A stretch of 64,000 nt of DNA, from NCBI GenBank assembly GCA_035638075.1, contig DASRAU010000015.1, positions 186,001 through 250,000 on the forward strand. Direction: 5' to 3'. Every line of letters begins with the position of its first letter. Position 1 is the stretch's first letter. Below the pieces are notes generated by a model. It was not told the DNA's origin, did not search any database, and saw nothing but the letters and a program-made list of their open reading frames with translations. The translations under genes and the position numbers were made by a program. Origin of the DNA: DASRAU01 sp035638075 (GTDB lineage: Bacteria; Acidobacteriota; Polarisedimenticolia; Gp22-AA2). Shown piece after piece: positions 47,699 through 56,961 of this stretch.

Positions 47699-49594
47699 TC
47701 AGGATCCGCCGGACGGGTCGGGCGGCTGCGGCTTGTCGGGCGCCGGAGTCTTCGGGATCAGGCCCTGCTGCTCGTTCTTCTCCTGCTTCTTCTGTTTCTT
47801 CTCGATCTTCTTTTCCTTCTCCTTCGCTTTGTCCTTCTCCGCGTCCTTGCGATCCTTGTCGTCCTCCTTGCCGAGGTCGCGGTACTTGTAGGGATCGATG
47901 CCGCGCACTTCCGCCTGGAAGCCGGGGAGGATGGACTTGACGAAGGCGTTCTTGACGAGGTTGGCGATGACCTGCAGGGCGCTCGACTTGGGGTCGTCCA
48001 CCGGGCCGTTCAGAGTGGTGACGGTGGCGACTTCCTTCCGCTTCCTGTTTTCGAGCATCTTCGCCACGCCGCCGACGATCCCCTCGTACATCTTGCGGAA
48101 GACGTTCTTCCCCTTGTCCTGCTCCTTGTCGTAGACGTCGATGTCGTGGAAGAGCGGCTTGACGTAGCCGTTGATCATCCCGTCGCGCACCCTGATCTCC
48201 GAGTAGACGGAGAACTTCCCGGCCGTGACGTCGAACTTGCCGTGCGCGCGCAGCAGGTCGTTCAGCGACTTGAGCTCGGTCTCCTTGACGGCGAGCTGCA
48301 GGGCGAAGTTCGCATTCTTGCCCTCGGGATAGAAAGTCGCCTTGCCGTCCACCGCGCCGCTGCCCATGAATTTCCCCTTGAGGGTCGCGACGCACGGCCC
48401 GTCCTGGGCCCGGGAGGAGACGTTCCTGAGCGTGAAGTCGGTGTTGGTGAAGTAGATCCGGTAGGGCGGATTCTCCGCCTCGTTGACGACGCCGAGCGTC
48501 CCGTTCTTCAGCAGAACCTCCCTCGCCCGGAAGAGCTGCTGCGGGTTGTTGAGCGATTCGTGCGCCGCCTGGTTGACCTCGTGGCCGGCCTTCTTGGCCA
48601 CGGGCGTCGGCTCGGCCCCCTGCGCGTAATCGATCTGGGTGTCGGTGAGGACGATGGAGTCGAGGTCGACCACGCTGATACCGGGCCCCATCTCGAGAAC
48701 GCCCGAGCCGGAGAGCTCGCCGCGCCGCACCGTGATGCCGAGCGGCTTCACGACCGGCTCGAAGTAGCTCAGGTCGACCCGCTGCACGCTCATCTTCCCC
48801 TTGATGGCCGGGGTGGGCTCGGCCATGAAGTCCGCGTTGCCGTCGATGACGGCACGGCCGACGTCGAAGATCTTTCCATCGATGTGCACGGTCGAGGGAT
48901 AGGTCCGCTCCTTGGAGCGGACATTGCGGATGTTGTCCGCCGTGAGGTTCACGTCGCTCGCGTGCAGCGGTCGGAAGCCGGAGGCGTCCTGGTAGACGAG
49001 CTTGCCGTTCGTGACGCTCAGCTCGTTCAGCTTGAGCGGGTAGATGCCTTCGATCGCCTGCTGCCAGCCGTGATCGGCGATGCCGACCTGGTCCTTGTTC
49101 TCCTCGGCCAGCTGCGACAGGTTCGCGTGGATGGTCGGGTTCTCGAACAGGGCGTCGCCGACGAGGCGCAGCGCCACCAGATCGCGCCAGTGCACGCTGA
49201 GGCGCAGGCGCGGGACGTGGATGACCGCCGGCGTCGGGTGCGCATCCTGGTAGACGTCGCCGTCCACGAGGTCGAGCCCCAGCCCCAGCAGGTGGAAGTC
49301 CACCTGGCGCACGGTGGCGTGGTAGCCGACGAGGTTCTCGTTGAGCGTCGTGACGACGAACTTGTGCAGTGGCTTGTCGAGGGCCCGGTCGAGCACGATG
49401 CCGAGGAGCACCAGGACGCCGGCGATGATGAGAAGCGTCCGGAGAATCCGGTAGCGGCGTGTCGTCCTGTCGTGCCGCGGCCGCGGCCGCTCCGGCTCGC
49501 GATCCACCCGCGTGCGCGGCGGTGGAATCGGGACTTCGTGTCTCTCCTGTCGTCCGGGAACGGCTCCGGCCCGGAGCCGTCGTCCTTCGTCCAC
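47699..49594 (-). CDS. AsmA/DUF748-like envelope protein
   Basis: 631 aa from GTG 49594, chosen because a perfect GGAGG lies seven bases before it. A basic cytoplasmic tail, one TM helix (ILRTLLIIAGVLVLLGIVL), then a long periplasmic beta-rich region with LTDTQIDYAQGA, LKGKFMGSGAVDGKATFYP and GMINGYVKPLFHDIDVYD, typical of DUF748/AsmA-family proteins thought to move lipids or support OM assembly. It ends in a Lys/Glu tail of about 35 residues (EDDKDRKDAEKDKAKEKEKK) and a Pro-rich stretch. The frame is open 59 codons further upstream without a good start signal. Confidence 0.82.
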   Translation of the reverse strand: MDEGRRLRAGAVPGRQERHEVPIPPPRTRVDREPERPRPRHDRTTRRYRILRTLLIIAGVLVLLGIVLDRALDKPLHKFVVTTLNENLVGYHATVRQVDFHLLGLGLDLVDGDVYQDAHPTPAVIHVPRLRLSVHWRDLVALRLVGDALFENPTIHANLSQLAEENKDQVGIADHGWQQAIEGIYPLKLNELSVTNGKLVYQDASGFRPLHASDVNLTADNIRNVRSKERTYPSTVHIDGKIFDVGRAVIDGNADFMAEPTPAIKGKMSVQRVDLSYFEPVVKPLGITVRRGELSGSGVLEMGPGISVVDLDSIVLTDTQIDYAQGAEPTPVAKKAGHEVNQAAHESLNNPQQLFRAREVLLKNGTLGVVNEAENPPYRIYFTNTDFTLRNVSSRAQDGPCVATLKGKFMGSGAVDGKATFYPEGKNANFALQLAVKETELKSLNDLLRAHGKFDVTAGKFSVYSEIRVRDGMINGYVKPLFHDIDVYDKEQDKGKNVFRKMYEGIVGGVAKMLENRKRKEVATVTTLNGPVDDPKSSALQVIANLVKNAFVKSILPGFQAEVRGIDPYKYRDLGKEDDKDRKDAEKDKAKEKEKKIEKKQKKQEKNEQQGLIPKTPAPDKPQPPDPSGGS

Positions 49595-49797
49595 GACACT
49601 TCCTCCGAGGGCCGGCGCGAAAGGGCGCGGCCCGCGAAGGGAATCAGCAAGACACTTGCCACGACATTCCTTCGATGCAGCGGACCCGATCGGCTGTACG
49701 CCTTGTCCCGACCGGGTTCTGCGGAGGAGTGCCGAGGAGCGACCGACCTTCCGGACCCGCGCATGTATCATCGGCCCCCATGACGGCGGGAGGTCGG

Positions 49798-50616
49798 GTG
49801 AACACGGCCCTGGTGACGGGGGCCTCGAGCGGAATCGGGCTCGAGTTGTGCCGTCTCCTGGCGCGCGACGGGGCGCGGGTCGTGATGGTCGCCCGCGACG
49901 AAGGGCGCCTGCAGCGGGCGGCGCGCTGGGTGCAGGCGGAGGTTCCGACCGCGGCGCTCACGCTCCTGCCGGTGGATCTCGCGGCCGCAGGCGCGGCCGC
50001 CCCGCTGCACGCGCGAGTGGCGCGCGACATCGGCGACGTCGATCTGCTGGTCAACAACGCCGGCGTCGGGCTGTCGGGACGATTCTCGAAGAGCGACCCG
50101 GGCGCCGTGGCCGGCCTCGTCCAACTCAACGTCGTCGCGCTGACGGAGCTGACCGGCCTCTTCCTGGGCGACATGCTGGCACGACGCGCCGGCCGCATCC
50201 TCAATGTGGCCTCGACCGCGGCCTATCTGCCGGGGCCGGGGATGGCGGTTTACTACGCGACCAAGGCGTTCGTCCTGTCGTTCAGCGAGGCGCTGGCGGA
50301 GGAGACGGCCGGCACCGGTGTGACCGTGACCGCGCTCTGTCCCGGGCCGATCGACACCGGGTTCGCGGCGCGCGCCGGCATCGAAGGCTCGCGCCTGCTG
50401 CGCAGCCCCCTGGTGGTTCCCGCCGCGCAGGTGGCCGAGGCCGGCTATCGCGGCGCCCTCGAAGGAAAGCGCGTGGTGATTCCCGGGCTGGCGAACCGGC
50501 TGATGGTCGAGGGCCTGCGTCTCCTGCCCCGATCGGTCGCGGCCTCGATCGCAGGACGTGCGCACGCGCCGGCGGGCCGTGACGAAGGCGGGGGACCGGG
50601 GTCCGGAGCCGCCTGA
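49798..50616 (+). CDS. Short-chain dehydrogenase/reductase
   Basis: A 272-aa classical SDR. The nucleotide motif TALVTGASSGIGLEL, LVNNAGVG, the catalytic Ser in NVASTAAY, Tyr-x3-Lys in YYATKAF and CPGPIDTGF are intact. It belongs to the YqjQ/DltE-like branch, whose substrates vary. GTG 49798 follows a GGGAGG; ATG 49780 would add six residues. Transcribed away from the DUF748 gene. Confidence 0.9.
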   Translation: MNTALVTGASSGIGLELCRLLARDGARVVMVARDEGRLQRAARWVQAEVPTAALTLLPVDLAAAGAAAPLHARVARDIGDVDLLVNNAGVGLSGRFSKSDPGAVAGLVQLNVVALTELTGLFLGDMLARRAGRILNVASTAAYLPGPGMAVYYATKAFVLSFSEALAEETAGTGVTVTALCPGPIDTGFAARAGIEGSRLLRSPLVVPAAQVAEAGYRGALEGKRVVIPGLANRLMVEGLRLLPRSVAASIAGRAHAPAGRDEGGGPGSGAA

Positions 50617-50622
50617 AAGCGG

Positions 50623-51972
50623 TCAGATCGACGGCTCGGGCCTCACCCGCTTCGATCGGTTGGAGTAACGGGCGAGGAACGGAGCCGCGATCGCCCCGAC
50701 CCCGAGAAGCGCTGCGCCCGCCAGGGCCGCCTTCGGCTCCTCGCGCGCGGTCGTCACGAGAAGAACCGCCCACGTGGCGGTCAGCACCAGGGCATTGATG
50801 ACGACGGCGGGCGTCCCCCCGGCCAGGCGGAACCCCTCCGGGTTCGCGTCGGCGATGCGGCGCGCCCGCAGGACCGACCAGACGACGAGCGCATCGTAGG
50901 CCCCGAAGAGCCAGACATCGACGATGAGAAGCTCCTCGAATGGAAATGCCGCGAGGATGGCGTAAAGCGCCGCATACAGGATGAGCACCCGGTGCGGCGT
51001 GTCGTAGCGCGGGTGTTTCTGCACGAGCCAGGCGGGGAGGAAGCCGTCGGCGGCGAAGGCCCACGCCAGGCGCGACCACCAGAGCAGGTACGCCATGAAG
51101 ATGACCACGAACGACGCGACGCTGGCGAGAAGCGCCCAGTTGCCGAGGACCGGTCCGCCGAGGATGCGGCCGATGGTCGCGAAGTGCCCCGACTCCCATT
51201 CGTGCCAGGAGCCCGTGGCCGCGAGCCCGACGATCATCGGCAGCACGTAGCTGATGATGACGAGCGGGGTGACGATCAAAAGGACGAGCGGGATGGTCCG
51301 CCGCGGCTGCTCGATCTCCTCCGCCGCGGTCGAGACCTCGGAGTAGCCCGAGTGGAACCACACCGCCAGCGCCAGCCCGGCCGACAGGCCGTCGAGCGGC
51401 GCGTCGCCGGCGCTGAAGGGCACGAAGGGATTGAAGCGCCAGCGGGGAATGGCCGCGAGCACCATCCAGATGAGCGGGCCGATCAGGAAGACATTGAGTC
51501 CGACGGCAGCGGCCCCGACGATGCGGATGCCGCGGATGTTGAGCCAGGTCAGGAACGCGATGAACCCCACCGCCGCGAGCCAGCGCGTCACCGGGCCGAT
51601 CCCTGGCAGGACGTACTCCAGCGCCTGTGCGAACAGCACCGGGTAGAGCGCGTTGTCGAGGATGGACGACATCAGGCTCCAGATGCCGGCGTGGCAACCC
51701 CAGGTCTCGCCGAGGAATTCCCGGACCCACCGGTAATAGCCGCCTTCGATTGGGCGCCGGGCGGACAGCTCGGCCGTGGCGAAGGAGAGGGGAAGCCCCC
51801 AGACGATCGCGCCGACGACGATGAGCGTGATCAGCAGCCCGGGGCCGACCTTGGCGACGAAGTCCTCGGTGCCGTACGGTCCGCCGCAGGCGGAGGCGTA
51901 GAGGAGACCGATGGCGGCGAGCAGCCCGGCGCGGCGCGGCGTTTGCGAGGCGTCGGCCGGGAACGAGGTCAT
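50623..51972 (-). CDS. APC-superfamily amino-acid permease
   Basis: A 449-aa protein with about 12 hydrophobic helices. It has the first-helix signature GLLAAIGLLYASACGGPYGTED, the GGYYRWVREFLG motif after helix 2, and VSTAAEEIEQPRRTIP after helix 6, all typical of APC amino-acid/polyamine transporters. The substrate is unknown. ATG 51972 overlaps the stop of the DksA-type gene (ATGA). It converges with the SDR gene, leaving 6 bp. Confidence 0.9.
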   Translation of the reverse strand: MTSFPADASQTPRRAGLLAAIGLLYASACGGPYGTEDFVAKVGPGLLITLIVVGAIVWGLPLSFATAELSARRPIEGGYYRWVREFLGETWGCHAGIWSLMSSILDNALYPVLFAQALEYVLPGIGPVTRWLAAVGFIAFLTWLNIRGIRIVGAAAVGLNVFLIGPLIWMVLAAIPRWRFNPFVPFSAGDAPLDGLSAGLALAVWFHSGYSEVSTAAEEIEQPRRTIPLVLLIVTPLVIISYVLPMIVGLAATGSWHEWESGHFATIGRILGGPVLGNWALLASVASFVVIFMAYLLWWSRLAWAFAADGFLPAWLVQKHPRYDTPHRVLILYAALYAILAAFPFEELLIVDVWLFGAYDALVVWSVLRARRIADANPEGFRLAGGTPAVVINALVLTATWAVLLVTTAREEPKAALAGAALLGVGAIAAPFLARYSNRSKRVRPEPSI

Positions 51973-52355
51973 GCGCGGCGGCCGGAGCCGCCGTCTTCCT
52001 TCGCCGACTGGCAGGGAACGCAGCGCGTCGCGAACGGCACGGCGCGCAGGCGCGCGAGGGCAATGGCGCCGCCACAGGCATCGCAGCGACCGTAGGCGCC
52101 GGCGTGCAGACGGGCGAGCGCGGCGTCGATCTGCCGCACCGTCTGGTCGAGCGACTCGAGCAGGGCCACGTCGGACCCGCCCTCGCGGCTCGCCTTCCAG
52201 CCGTGCACCCCTTCGCTGTCCCCGGCCGACTCACCGGAGAGCTGGGCCGCCAGGAGCTGCCGGTAGCGCGCGTCCGCCTCCTGGCGCAGCCGGGTGAGCA
52301 TCTCCTTGAGGGCGGCCTGCCGGGCATCGGCTCCGGCGCCGGGGTCGGCGGTCAC
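51969..52355 (-). CDS. DksA/TraR-type zinc-finger protein
   Basis: A 128-aa protein with an N-terminal coiled-coil hairpin (LKEMLTRLRQEADARYRQLLAAQ... LESLDQTVRQIDAALARL) and a C4 zinc finger Cys-x2-Cys-x17-Cys-x2-Cys (GRCDACGG ... TRCVPC). It may bind RNA polymerase in its secondary channel, but the tip Asp-x2-Asp of true DksA cannot be confirmed. GTG 52355 is preferred; the frame is open 20 codons further up into the Omp85 gene. Confidence 0.85.
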   Translation of the reverse strand: MTADPGAGADARQAALKEMLTRLRQEADARYRQLLAAQLSGESAGDSEGVHGWKASREGGSDVALLESLDQTVRQIDAALARLHAGAYGRCDACGGAIALARLRAVPFATRCVPCQSAKEDGGSGRRA

Positions 52356-52368
52356 GCGCGGATGATAG

Positions 52369-54099
52369 TCAAAATCCGATGCCCAGCGCGATGTAGGGAT
52401 AGGCGTTGCCGCCATGCGGTCCGAAGCCCCAGGCGTAGTCGATGCGCACCACCAGCGGCTCGCCGGGGACGACTAGGCGCAGGCCGACGCCGGCGCCGTA
52501 AATCGACGCCTGCTCGAACCCCTGGGGGCTCTGCCAGACCTCTCCGCCGTCCACGAAGACCGCGCCCTTGATCGCCCGCGCCAGGCGCGACTCGAACGGG
52601 ACCTTGGTCGGGTCGGCGACCTCCTCGGGGCCGACGGGGCGCCCTTCGAGCGGGCGGACGAACGGGATCCACAGCTCGCTCTGGAGATAGGCGATGCCGC
52701 GCCCGAGGAAGGTGTCCTCCTTGTAGCCGCGCACCGTCGTCGAGCCGCCGAGGGTGAAGAGCTGGAACTGCGGCACGGGACGATCGATCCCGCCGCCGCC
52801 GAGACGCAGCTCGTACTCGAAGCCGGTGCGGAAGCGTCCGTGCGCGGTGAACTGCAGCGCCGGGCGCACGTACGGGACGCCGCTGCCGGCGTCGAACGAC
52901 AGCTCCAGGGCGGGGATGGTGCGCAGCAGGAGGCTCGGTGATCGCCAGAAGTGGCGGTATTCGTGGATGGCGCTCAGGCGCAGGAGGGTGAGATCGCTCG
53001 TGTCGAGGCCGTCCACGTCCACGTACTCGCGGCGGACCTCCGCATCGAGGTGCAGGTCATGGGGGGCCGGCAGGGCGAGAGGCCGGGCGCCGATCGAGAT
53101 CGATCCGCCGGTGCGCCGCTCGTCCCGCTCGTCCCCTTCGATCACCCGGTTGTTGATGAAGGGCGTGAACAGCGACCCGCCGAGATCATAGATGCGCTTC
53201 GGCTCCTTGTGCGCGGCGACGAGCGGCGCGGAGTAGCCGATCTCGCCGCCCCACGCGGTGCTGAAGGTCGGGGTCACCGAGATCGTGTCCAGGCCGCTCA
53301 GCACGTCGTGACGCTGGTACACGAGTCCCGCGGTGCTGCCGGTCCGCGGGCCGTACCCGGCGGTGCCGCCGAGGTAGTTGAGCGGGCCCCGGCGCTGGTG
53401 CGGGCCGCCTTCCTCCTCCATCTGCGTGACGCTCTGGATCAGGTAGGCCCCTTCGCCGACGGCATCCTCGGGCGGCGTCCCGGCCGGGATGAACAGCAGG
53501 ACGTAGCCGAGCCGCACGAGCGCGAGACGGTCGAGACGGTAGCGCTCGACGTTGTAGAGATCCCCCGGCCGCGTCTGCAGCAGGCCGCGCAGGACGGTCC
53601 GCGGCGCGCTCTGCGGGACGGGGTAGAACGGCTTCTCCTCGGTCAGCCGCTGCGCCTTGACGCCGAGCGGGTCGAGGTCGGAGACGTCGAAGGTGATGAT
53701 CGCGACCCGGTGGCTGCTCTCGCGCACGTCGAGCGTGGCGACGCCGTCGTCGCAGAAGGCGCGGATCGAGGGGACGTAGCCGAGGGAGCGGTAGTGCCCG
53801 GCGATCGTCTCGGCCAGCCGGGCCGGCTCGCACCGGCGGCCGATCTCCGGGTCGAGGAAACGGCGCAGCGTCTCGCCGTGGAAGACCGATCCGTCGGGGG
53901 CGGTCTCCCCGCCGCTCGGGCCCGGGACCACGAAACGGATCGTGGCGACGCGCTTCAGGAGCTCGGGCGCCGGCTCCGGCGCCGGTGTGTCGCCGCGCGC
54001 CGCCGGGGAGGCGAGCGTCATCCCCAGGAGCAGGAAGAGGAGCGCGGCCGAATGCCGGCCCGCGGTGAAACGCCGGCGGTGCGCTCCTCCTTCGGTCAT
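52369..54099 (-). CDS. Omp85/BamA-superfamily outer-membrane protein
   Basis: A 576-aa protein with a signal peptide (ALLFLLLGMTLASPAARG), a POTRA-like periplasmic region to about residue 200, then a 16-strand-like barrel. The loop-6 motif appears as FTLGGSTTVRGYKEDTFLGR and the protein ends in a C-terminal Phe (YIALGIGF) as required for barrel insertion. It is too short for BamA (fewer POTRAs), so it could be a TamA- or two-partner-type exporter or an assembly paralogue. It leads a run with the DksA-type and permease genes. Confidence 0.85.
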   Translation of the reverse strand: MTEGGAHRRRFTAGRHSAALLFLLLGMTLASPAARGDTPAPEPAPELLKRVATIRFVVPGPSGGETAPDGSVFHGETLRRFLDPEIGRRCEPARLAETIAGHYRSLGYVPSIRAFCDDGVATLDVRESSHRVAIITFDVSDLDPLGVKAQRLTEEKPFYPVPQSAPRTVLRGLLQTRPGDLYNVERYRLDRLALVRLGYVLLFIPAGTPPEDAVGEGAYLIQSVTQMEEEGGPHQRRGPLNYLGGTAGYGPRTGSTAGLVYQRHDVLSGLDTISVTPTFSTAWGGEIGYSAPLVAAHKEPKRIYDLGGSLFTPFINNRVIEGDERDERRTGGSISIGARPLALPAPHDLHLDAEVRREYVDVDGLDTSDLTLLRLSAIHEYRHFWRSPSLLLRTIPALELSFDAGSGVPYVRPALQFTAHGRFRTGFEYELRLGGGGIDRPVPQFQLFTLGGSTTVRGYKEDTFLGRGIAYLQSELWIPFVRPLEGRPVGPEEVADPTKVPFESRLARAIKGAVFVDGGEVWQSPQGFEQASIYGAGVGLRLVVPGEPLVVRIDYAWGFGPHGGNAYPYIALGIGF

Positions 54100-54243
54100 C
54101 GGCGCGCTTCGTATCCGTCCCGCCGGCCCGTGTCAAGTCACCGAGGGACGCGGGGCCGCCCCCGGTTGATTCGCCGGCGCGGAAAAGTCCATACTCCACG
54201 GCCCCCGGACGCGGGGATCGCCGGGACTCGAGGAGGGAACGAC

Positions 54244-54822
54244 ATGCAGCGTGCGTGGCGCCGCGCCAGCGGCCTCGTCATCATCGTCCTGACCGCGTTG
54301 TCTGCGAGCGCCAGCGTCCGCGCCGACGAGTTCGCCGGGAAGTGGGAGGTCGGTGGGGACCTGCTCAGCACCACGATGGACAACGACACCACCATCGCGG
54401 ACGGACTCGGCTTCCGGTTGCGCGGCGGCTACCACTTCACGAAGACGCACACCGCCGAGCTGACCTTCGACGCGGTCTCCTCCGACTCGCAGGACAAGCA
54501 CAGCAACATCTCTTACGACCTGAACAAGATCGTGCTGAACTACATGGGGTCGTTCAAGAACAAGAAACCCGACTCCAAGGTGTCGGCGTTCGCGCTCTTC
54601 GGCATCGGCCAGATCAAGTACGACAACGGCGCGGCCTCGGACGACAGCACCGTGTTCCAGACGGGCGGCGGGGTGCGGGTGCGGTTCACGAAGTCTCTCG
54701 CCTTCCGCATCGACGGCCGCATCTGGCACTTCCACGGCGACAGTTTCATCATCCCGCGCGACGGGTTTTTCTCCTTCGACATCGGCGCGGGCCTGTCCTG
54801 GTTCTTCGGCAAGGGAAAGTAG
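54244..54822 (+). CDS. Small outer-membrane beta-barrel protein
   Basis: A 192-aa protein with a signal peptide (GLVIIVLTALSASASVRA) and eight or so amphipathic strands with alternating hydrophobic residues, e.g. LGFRLRGGYHFTKTHTAEL, KIVLNYMGSFKN and FDIGAGLSWFFG. This fits an OmpX/OmpW or opacity-type barrel. Function is unknown. GAGGAGGGAACGAC precedes ATG 54244. It converges with the thrombospondin type 3 gene across the inverted-repeat unit. Confidence 0.8.
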   Translation: MQRAWRRASGLVIIVLTALSASASVRADEFAGKWEVGGDLLSTTMDNDTTIADGLGFRLRGGYHFTKTHTAELTFDAVSSDSQDKHSNISYDLNKIVLNYMGSFKNKKPDSKVSAFALFGIGQIKYDNGAASDDSTVFQTGGGVRVRFTKSLAFRIDGRIWHFHGDSFIIPRDGFFSFDIGAGLSWFFGKGK

Positions 54823-54899
54823 CCGCCCCGACGCCAGGCCGGTGAGGCGCGCCGCCGGATCCGCCGCCGCAACAGGACAGCCCGCGGGAGATCCGGGCC

Positions 54900-55025
54900 A
54901 GGAGCCTGTCCGAGTCTTCGCATGGGCCGCGCGCATCGGGCCGCAACTCGCCTTCGTCGCGGTGCCTCGCAGCCGACCCCGCGGCGCAGCGAACGCGACC
55001 CACGCGAATACCCGGACGGGCTCCT
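54900..55025. repeat. 126-bp inverted-repeat unit (32-bp arms, MITE/REP-like) between convergent genes
   Basis: Left arm begins AGGAGCCTGTCCGAGTCTTC and the right arm, read on the other strand, begins AGGAGCCCGTCCGGGTATTC. The 32-bp arms match at 27 positions around a 62-bp GC-rich centre. The right end supplies the TAG stop of the downstream minus-strand gene. No other copy was seen in this window. Confidence 0.65.
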
Positions 55026-56853
55026 AGGGCTTCGGTTTCGTCGCGGCCGCCGGGGGCGCAGCCGCGGCGGGGGCCTTGGCGGGCGCCCCGGGGGCCGGCT
55101 CGGTCACCCGCACCGGGCGATCGTCGGGTTGCCCTCCCGACCGCACGAGGCGCAGCAGCAGCGTTCCGCGATCCTCCTGCTCCGAGAGATCGATCGCGTA
55201 GGTCCCGGCTTCGCCGGTCTTGCAGGCGCGGCAGGGCACCGGCTTGTCGCGCAGGCGGCGTTCCTTCCCTTTTTCGTCCAGCGCGAACAGGTCGACGCCG
55301 ACGAGATCGAATTCGTGGGTCGTCCGCCACTCGAGCCGTCGGCCGTCGGTTCCCCGCACGCGGCGCGCCCCGACGATGGCCTGGGTGCACGCGTCACCGC
55401 GGCCGTCCTTGTCGGCATCGTCCTGGAGCGGGTTGGGAAGGTCGGCGCAGTTGTCGCAGGCGTCGCCGACGCCGTCGGCATCCCGGTCCTCCTGCTTCTT
55501 GTTCGCGACCCCGGGGCAGTTGTCGCACGCATCCCCGAGACCGTCCTTGTCGGCGTCCTTCTGCACGGGATCGGGGACGACCGGGCATTTGTCGCAGGCG
55601 TTCCCGACGCCGTCGAAATCCACATCCTCCTGCTTCGGGTTGGTGACGCAGGGACAGTTGTCCTTGTCGTCGGGGATGTCGTCCGTGTCCACGCACGGTT
55701 CTTTCTTCTCGGCCGCGCTCTCCGCCTCGGCCCCGGGGGCTCCGGAGGCGCCGGCGCCGGGCGTTTCGCCGGAGTCACCCGGGTGCTCGCCGGGCTCGCC
55801 CTTGCCGCGTTCGCCTTCCTTCCCCTGGCCCGGGCCGGAGCCCTCTCCGTCCTTCGGTGCGCCGGGGTCGGAGGTCTTCTTGTCGCCGGGTTTCGCGCCG
55901 GGATTGTCCTGGCCGCCGGCCATCGCCCGGTTCACCTGCCGCGAGTGGCCGGAGACGATCGGCGTGAGATAGCCGCCTTCGAGCGCCAGGCCGACGGCGA
56001 AGGTGACGCAATCGCCTCCCGGATCGGGAACGTGCGTCGTGGTCATGTTGCTGTTGAGCGTCGCCACCGGAGTCCAGAGGCCGGAGGTGACGAGGCTCGA
56101 GAGGGGAGGCGAGCCGCACGCGTTGCGGTTGGAATAGAGCACGTAGGCGTTCAGGACGCCGCGCCGCCGCCCGGGCGAGTCGACACAGGTGGGGCGAAGC
56201 TTCTGCGTGCAGTCGTCGAGGGTGACGAAAGGCTTCCAGCGCAGGTCGACGTCGAGGCCCCCGTCGCCCGAGGGCCGCACTCCGCTCACCTCCGGGATCG
56301 GGAGGTCCTGCGCTCCCACGGGCGTGACGTCCCCGCCCTCGGAGACCGGCTGGGCCCAGTCGAGCATGTAGCCGCCGTAGTCGACGTCGTATCCGACCGA
56401 GGCGACGAGGCCGACCCCGCGGTGCGTCGGACTGCCCTCGTCAGCGGCGGACGTCACCGCGATGACGATCGGGTGTCCCCACTCGCCGGAGGGATCGGGA
56501 CAGCCGGCGGCGCGCGTATCGGACCAGTTGCCGTTCACGGTGACGATGCCGTCGGAGCCCGAGCCCGCCTGCGGCTGGCACTGGCCGCCGGACGTCTCCT
56601 CGCCGAAAAAGCGGCAGAGGACGGGCGCCTGGCCCGTCTGCACCGAGGCATTGCCGAAGGCATAGGCGAAGCCGACGAGGGTGCCCTCGGGAAGACCGGT
56701 CCAGAAGGAATCCAGCCCGTGACGGACCGGCATCGTCTCGCCGCACGCCGCGCGGGCGGACGGGGCGAAAAGCGCGAGGGCGGGAGGGGACAGGAGCGCC
56801 AGCCCCGCGATCGCGAGCAGGGACCACCGGGTTCGAAGAGAGGGTCTGAGCAT
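55024..56853 (-). CDS. Secreted thrombospondin type 3 repeat protein
   Basis: A 609-aa protein with a signal peptide (SLLAIAGLALLSPPALALF). An N-terminal domain of about 300 residues includes fibronectin-like strands. A Gly/Pro/Glu-rich linker follows. Then come four TSP3 calcium repeats (DTDDIPDDKDNCPCVTNP, DFDGVGNACDKCPVVPDP, DKDGLGDACDNCPGVANK, DADGVGDACDNCADLPNP), a beta-rich module and an Ala/Pro tail. It is probably a surface or periplasmic stalk protein. Its stop codon lies at the edge of the inverted-repeat unit. Confidence 0.85.
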   Translation of the reverse strand: MLRPSLRTRWSLLAIAGLALLSPPALALFAPSARAACGETMPVRHGLDSFWTGLPEGTLVGFAYAFGNASVQTGQAPVLCRFFGEETSGGQCQPQAGSGSDGIVTVNGNWSDTRAAGCPDPSGEWGHPIVIAVTSAADEGSPTHRGVGLVASVGYDVDYGGYMLDWAQPVSEGGDVTPVGAQDLPIPEVSGVRPSGDGGLDVDLRWKPFVTLDDCTQKLRPTCVDSPGRRRGVLNAYVLYSNRNACGSPPLSSLVTSGLWTPVATLNSNMTTTHVPDPGGDCVTFAVGLALEGGYLTPIVSGHSRQVNRAMAGGQDNPGAKPGDKKTSDPGAPKDGEGSGPGQGKEGERGKGEPGEHPGDSGETPGAGASGAPGAEAESAAEKKEPCVDTDDIPDDKDNCPCVTNPKQEDVDFDGVGNACDKCPVVPDPVQKDADKDGLGDACDNCPGVANKKQEDRDADGVGDACDNCADLPNPLQDDADKDGRGDACTQAIVGARRVRGTDGRRLEWRTTHEFDLVGVDLFALDEKGKERRLRDKPVPCRACKTGEAGTYAIDLSEQEDRGTLLLRLVRSGGQPDDRPVRVTEPAPGAPAKAPAAAAPPAAATKPKP

Positions 56854-56961
56854 CGGTGCGGCGTCCCGCGGCGGAGACGCCTCGTGCTCTGTATGTACGA
56901 TCAAAAGAGGACCTGTCAAGGCATCGCCCGCCGATCTAGAATCCCTGCCGGAGCCTTCATC

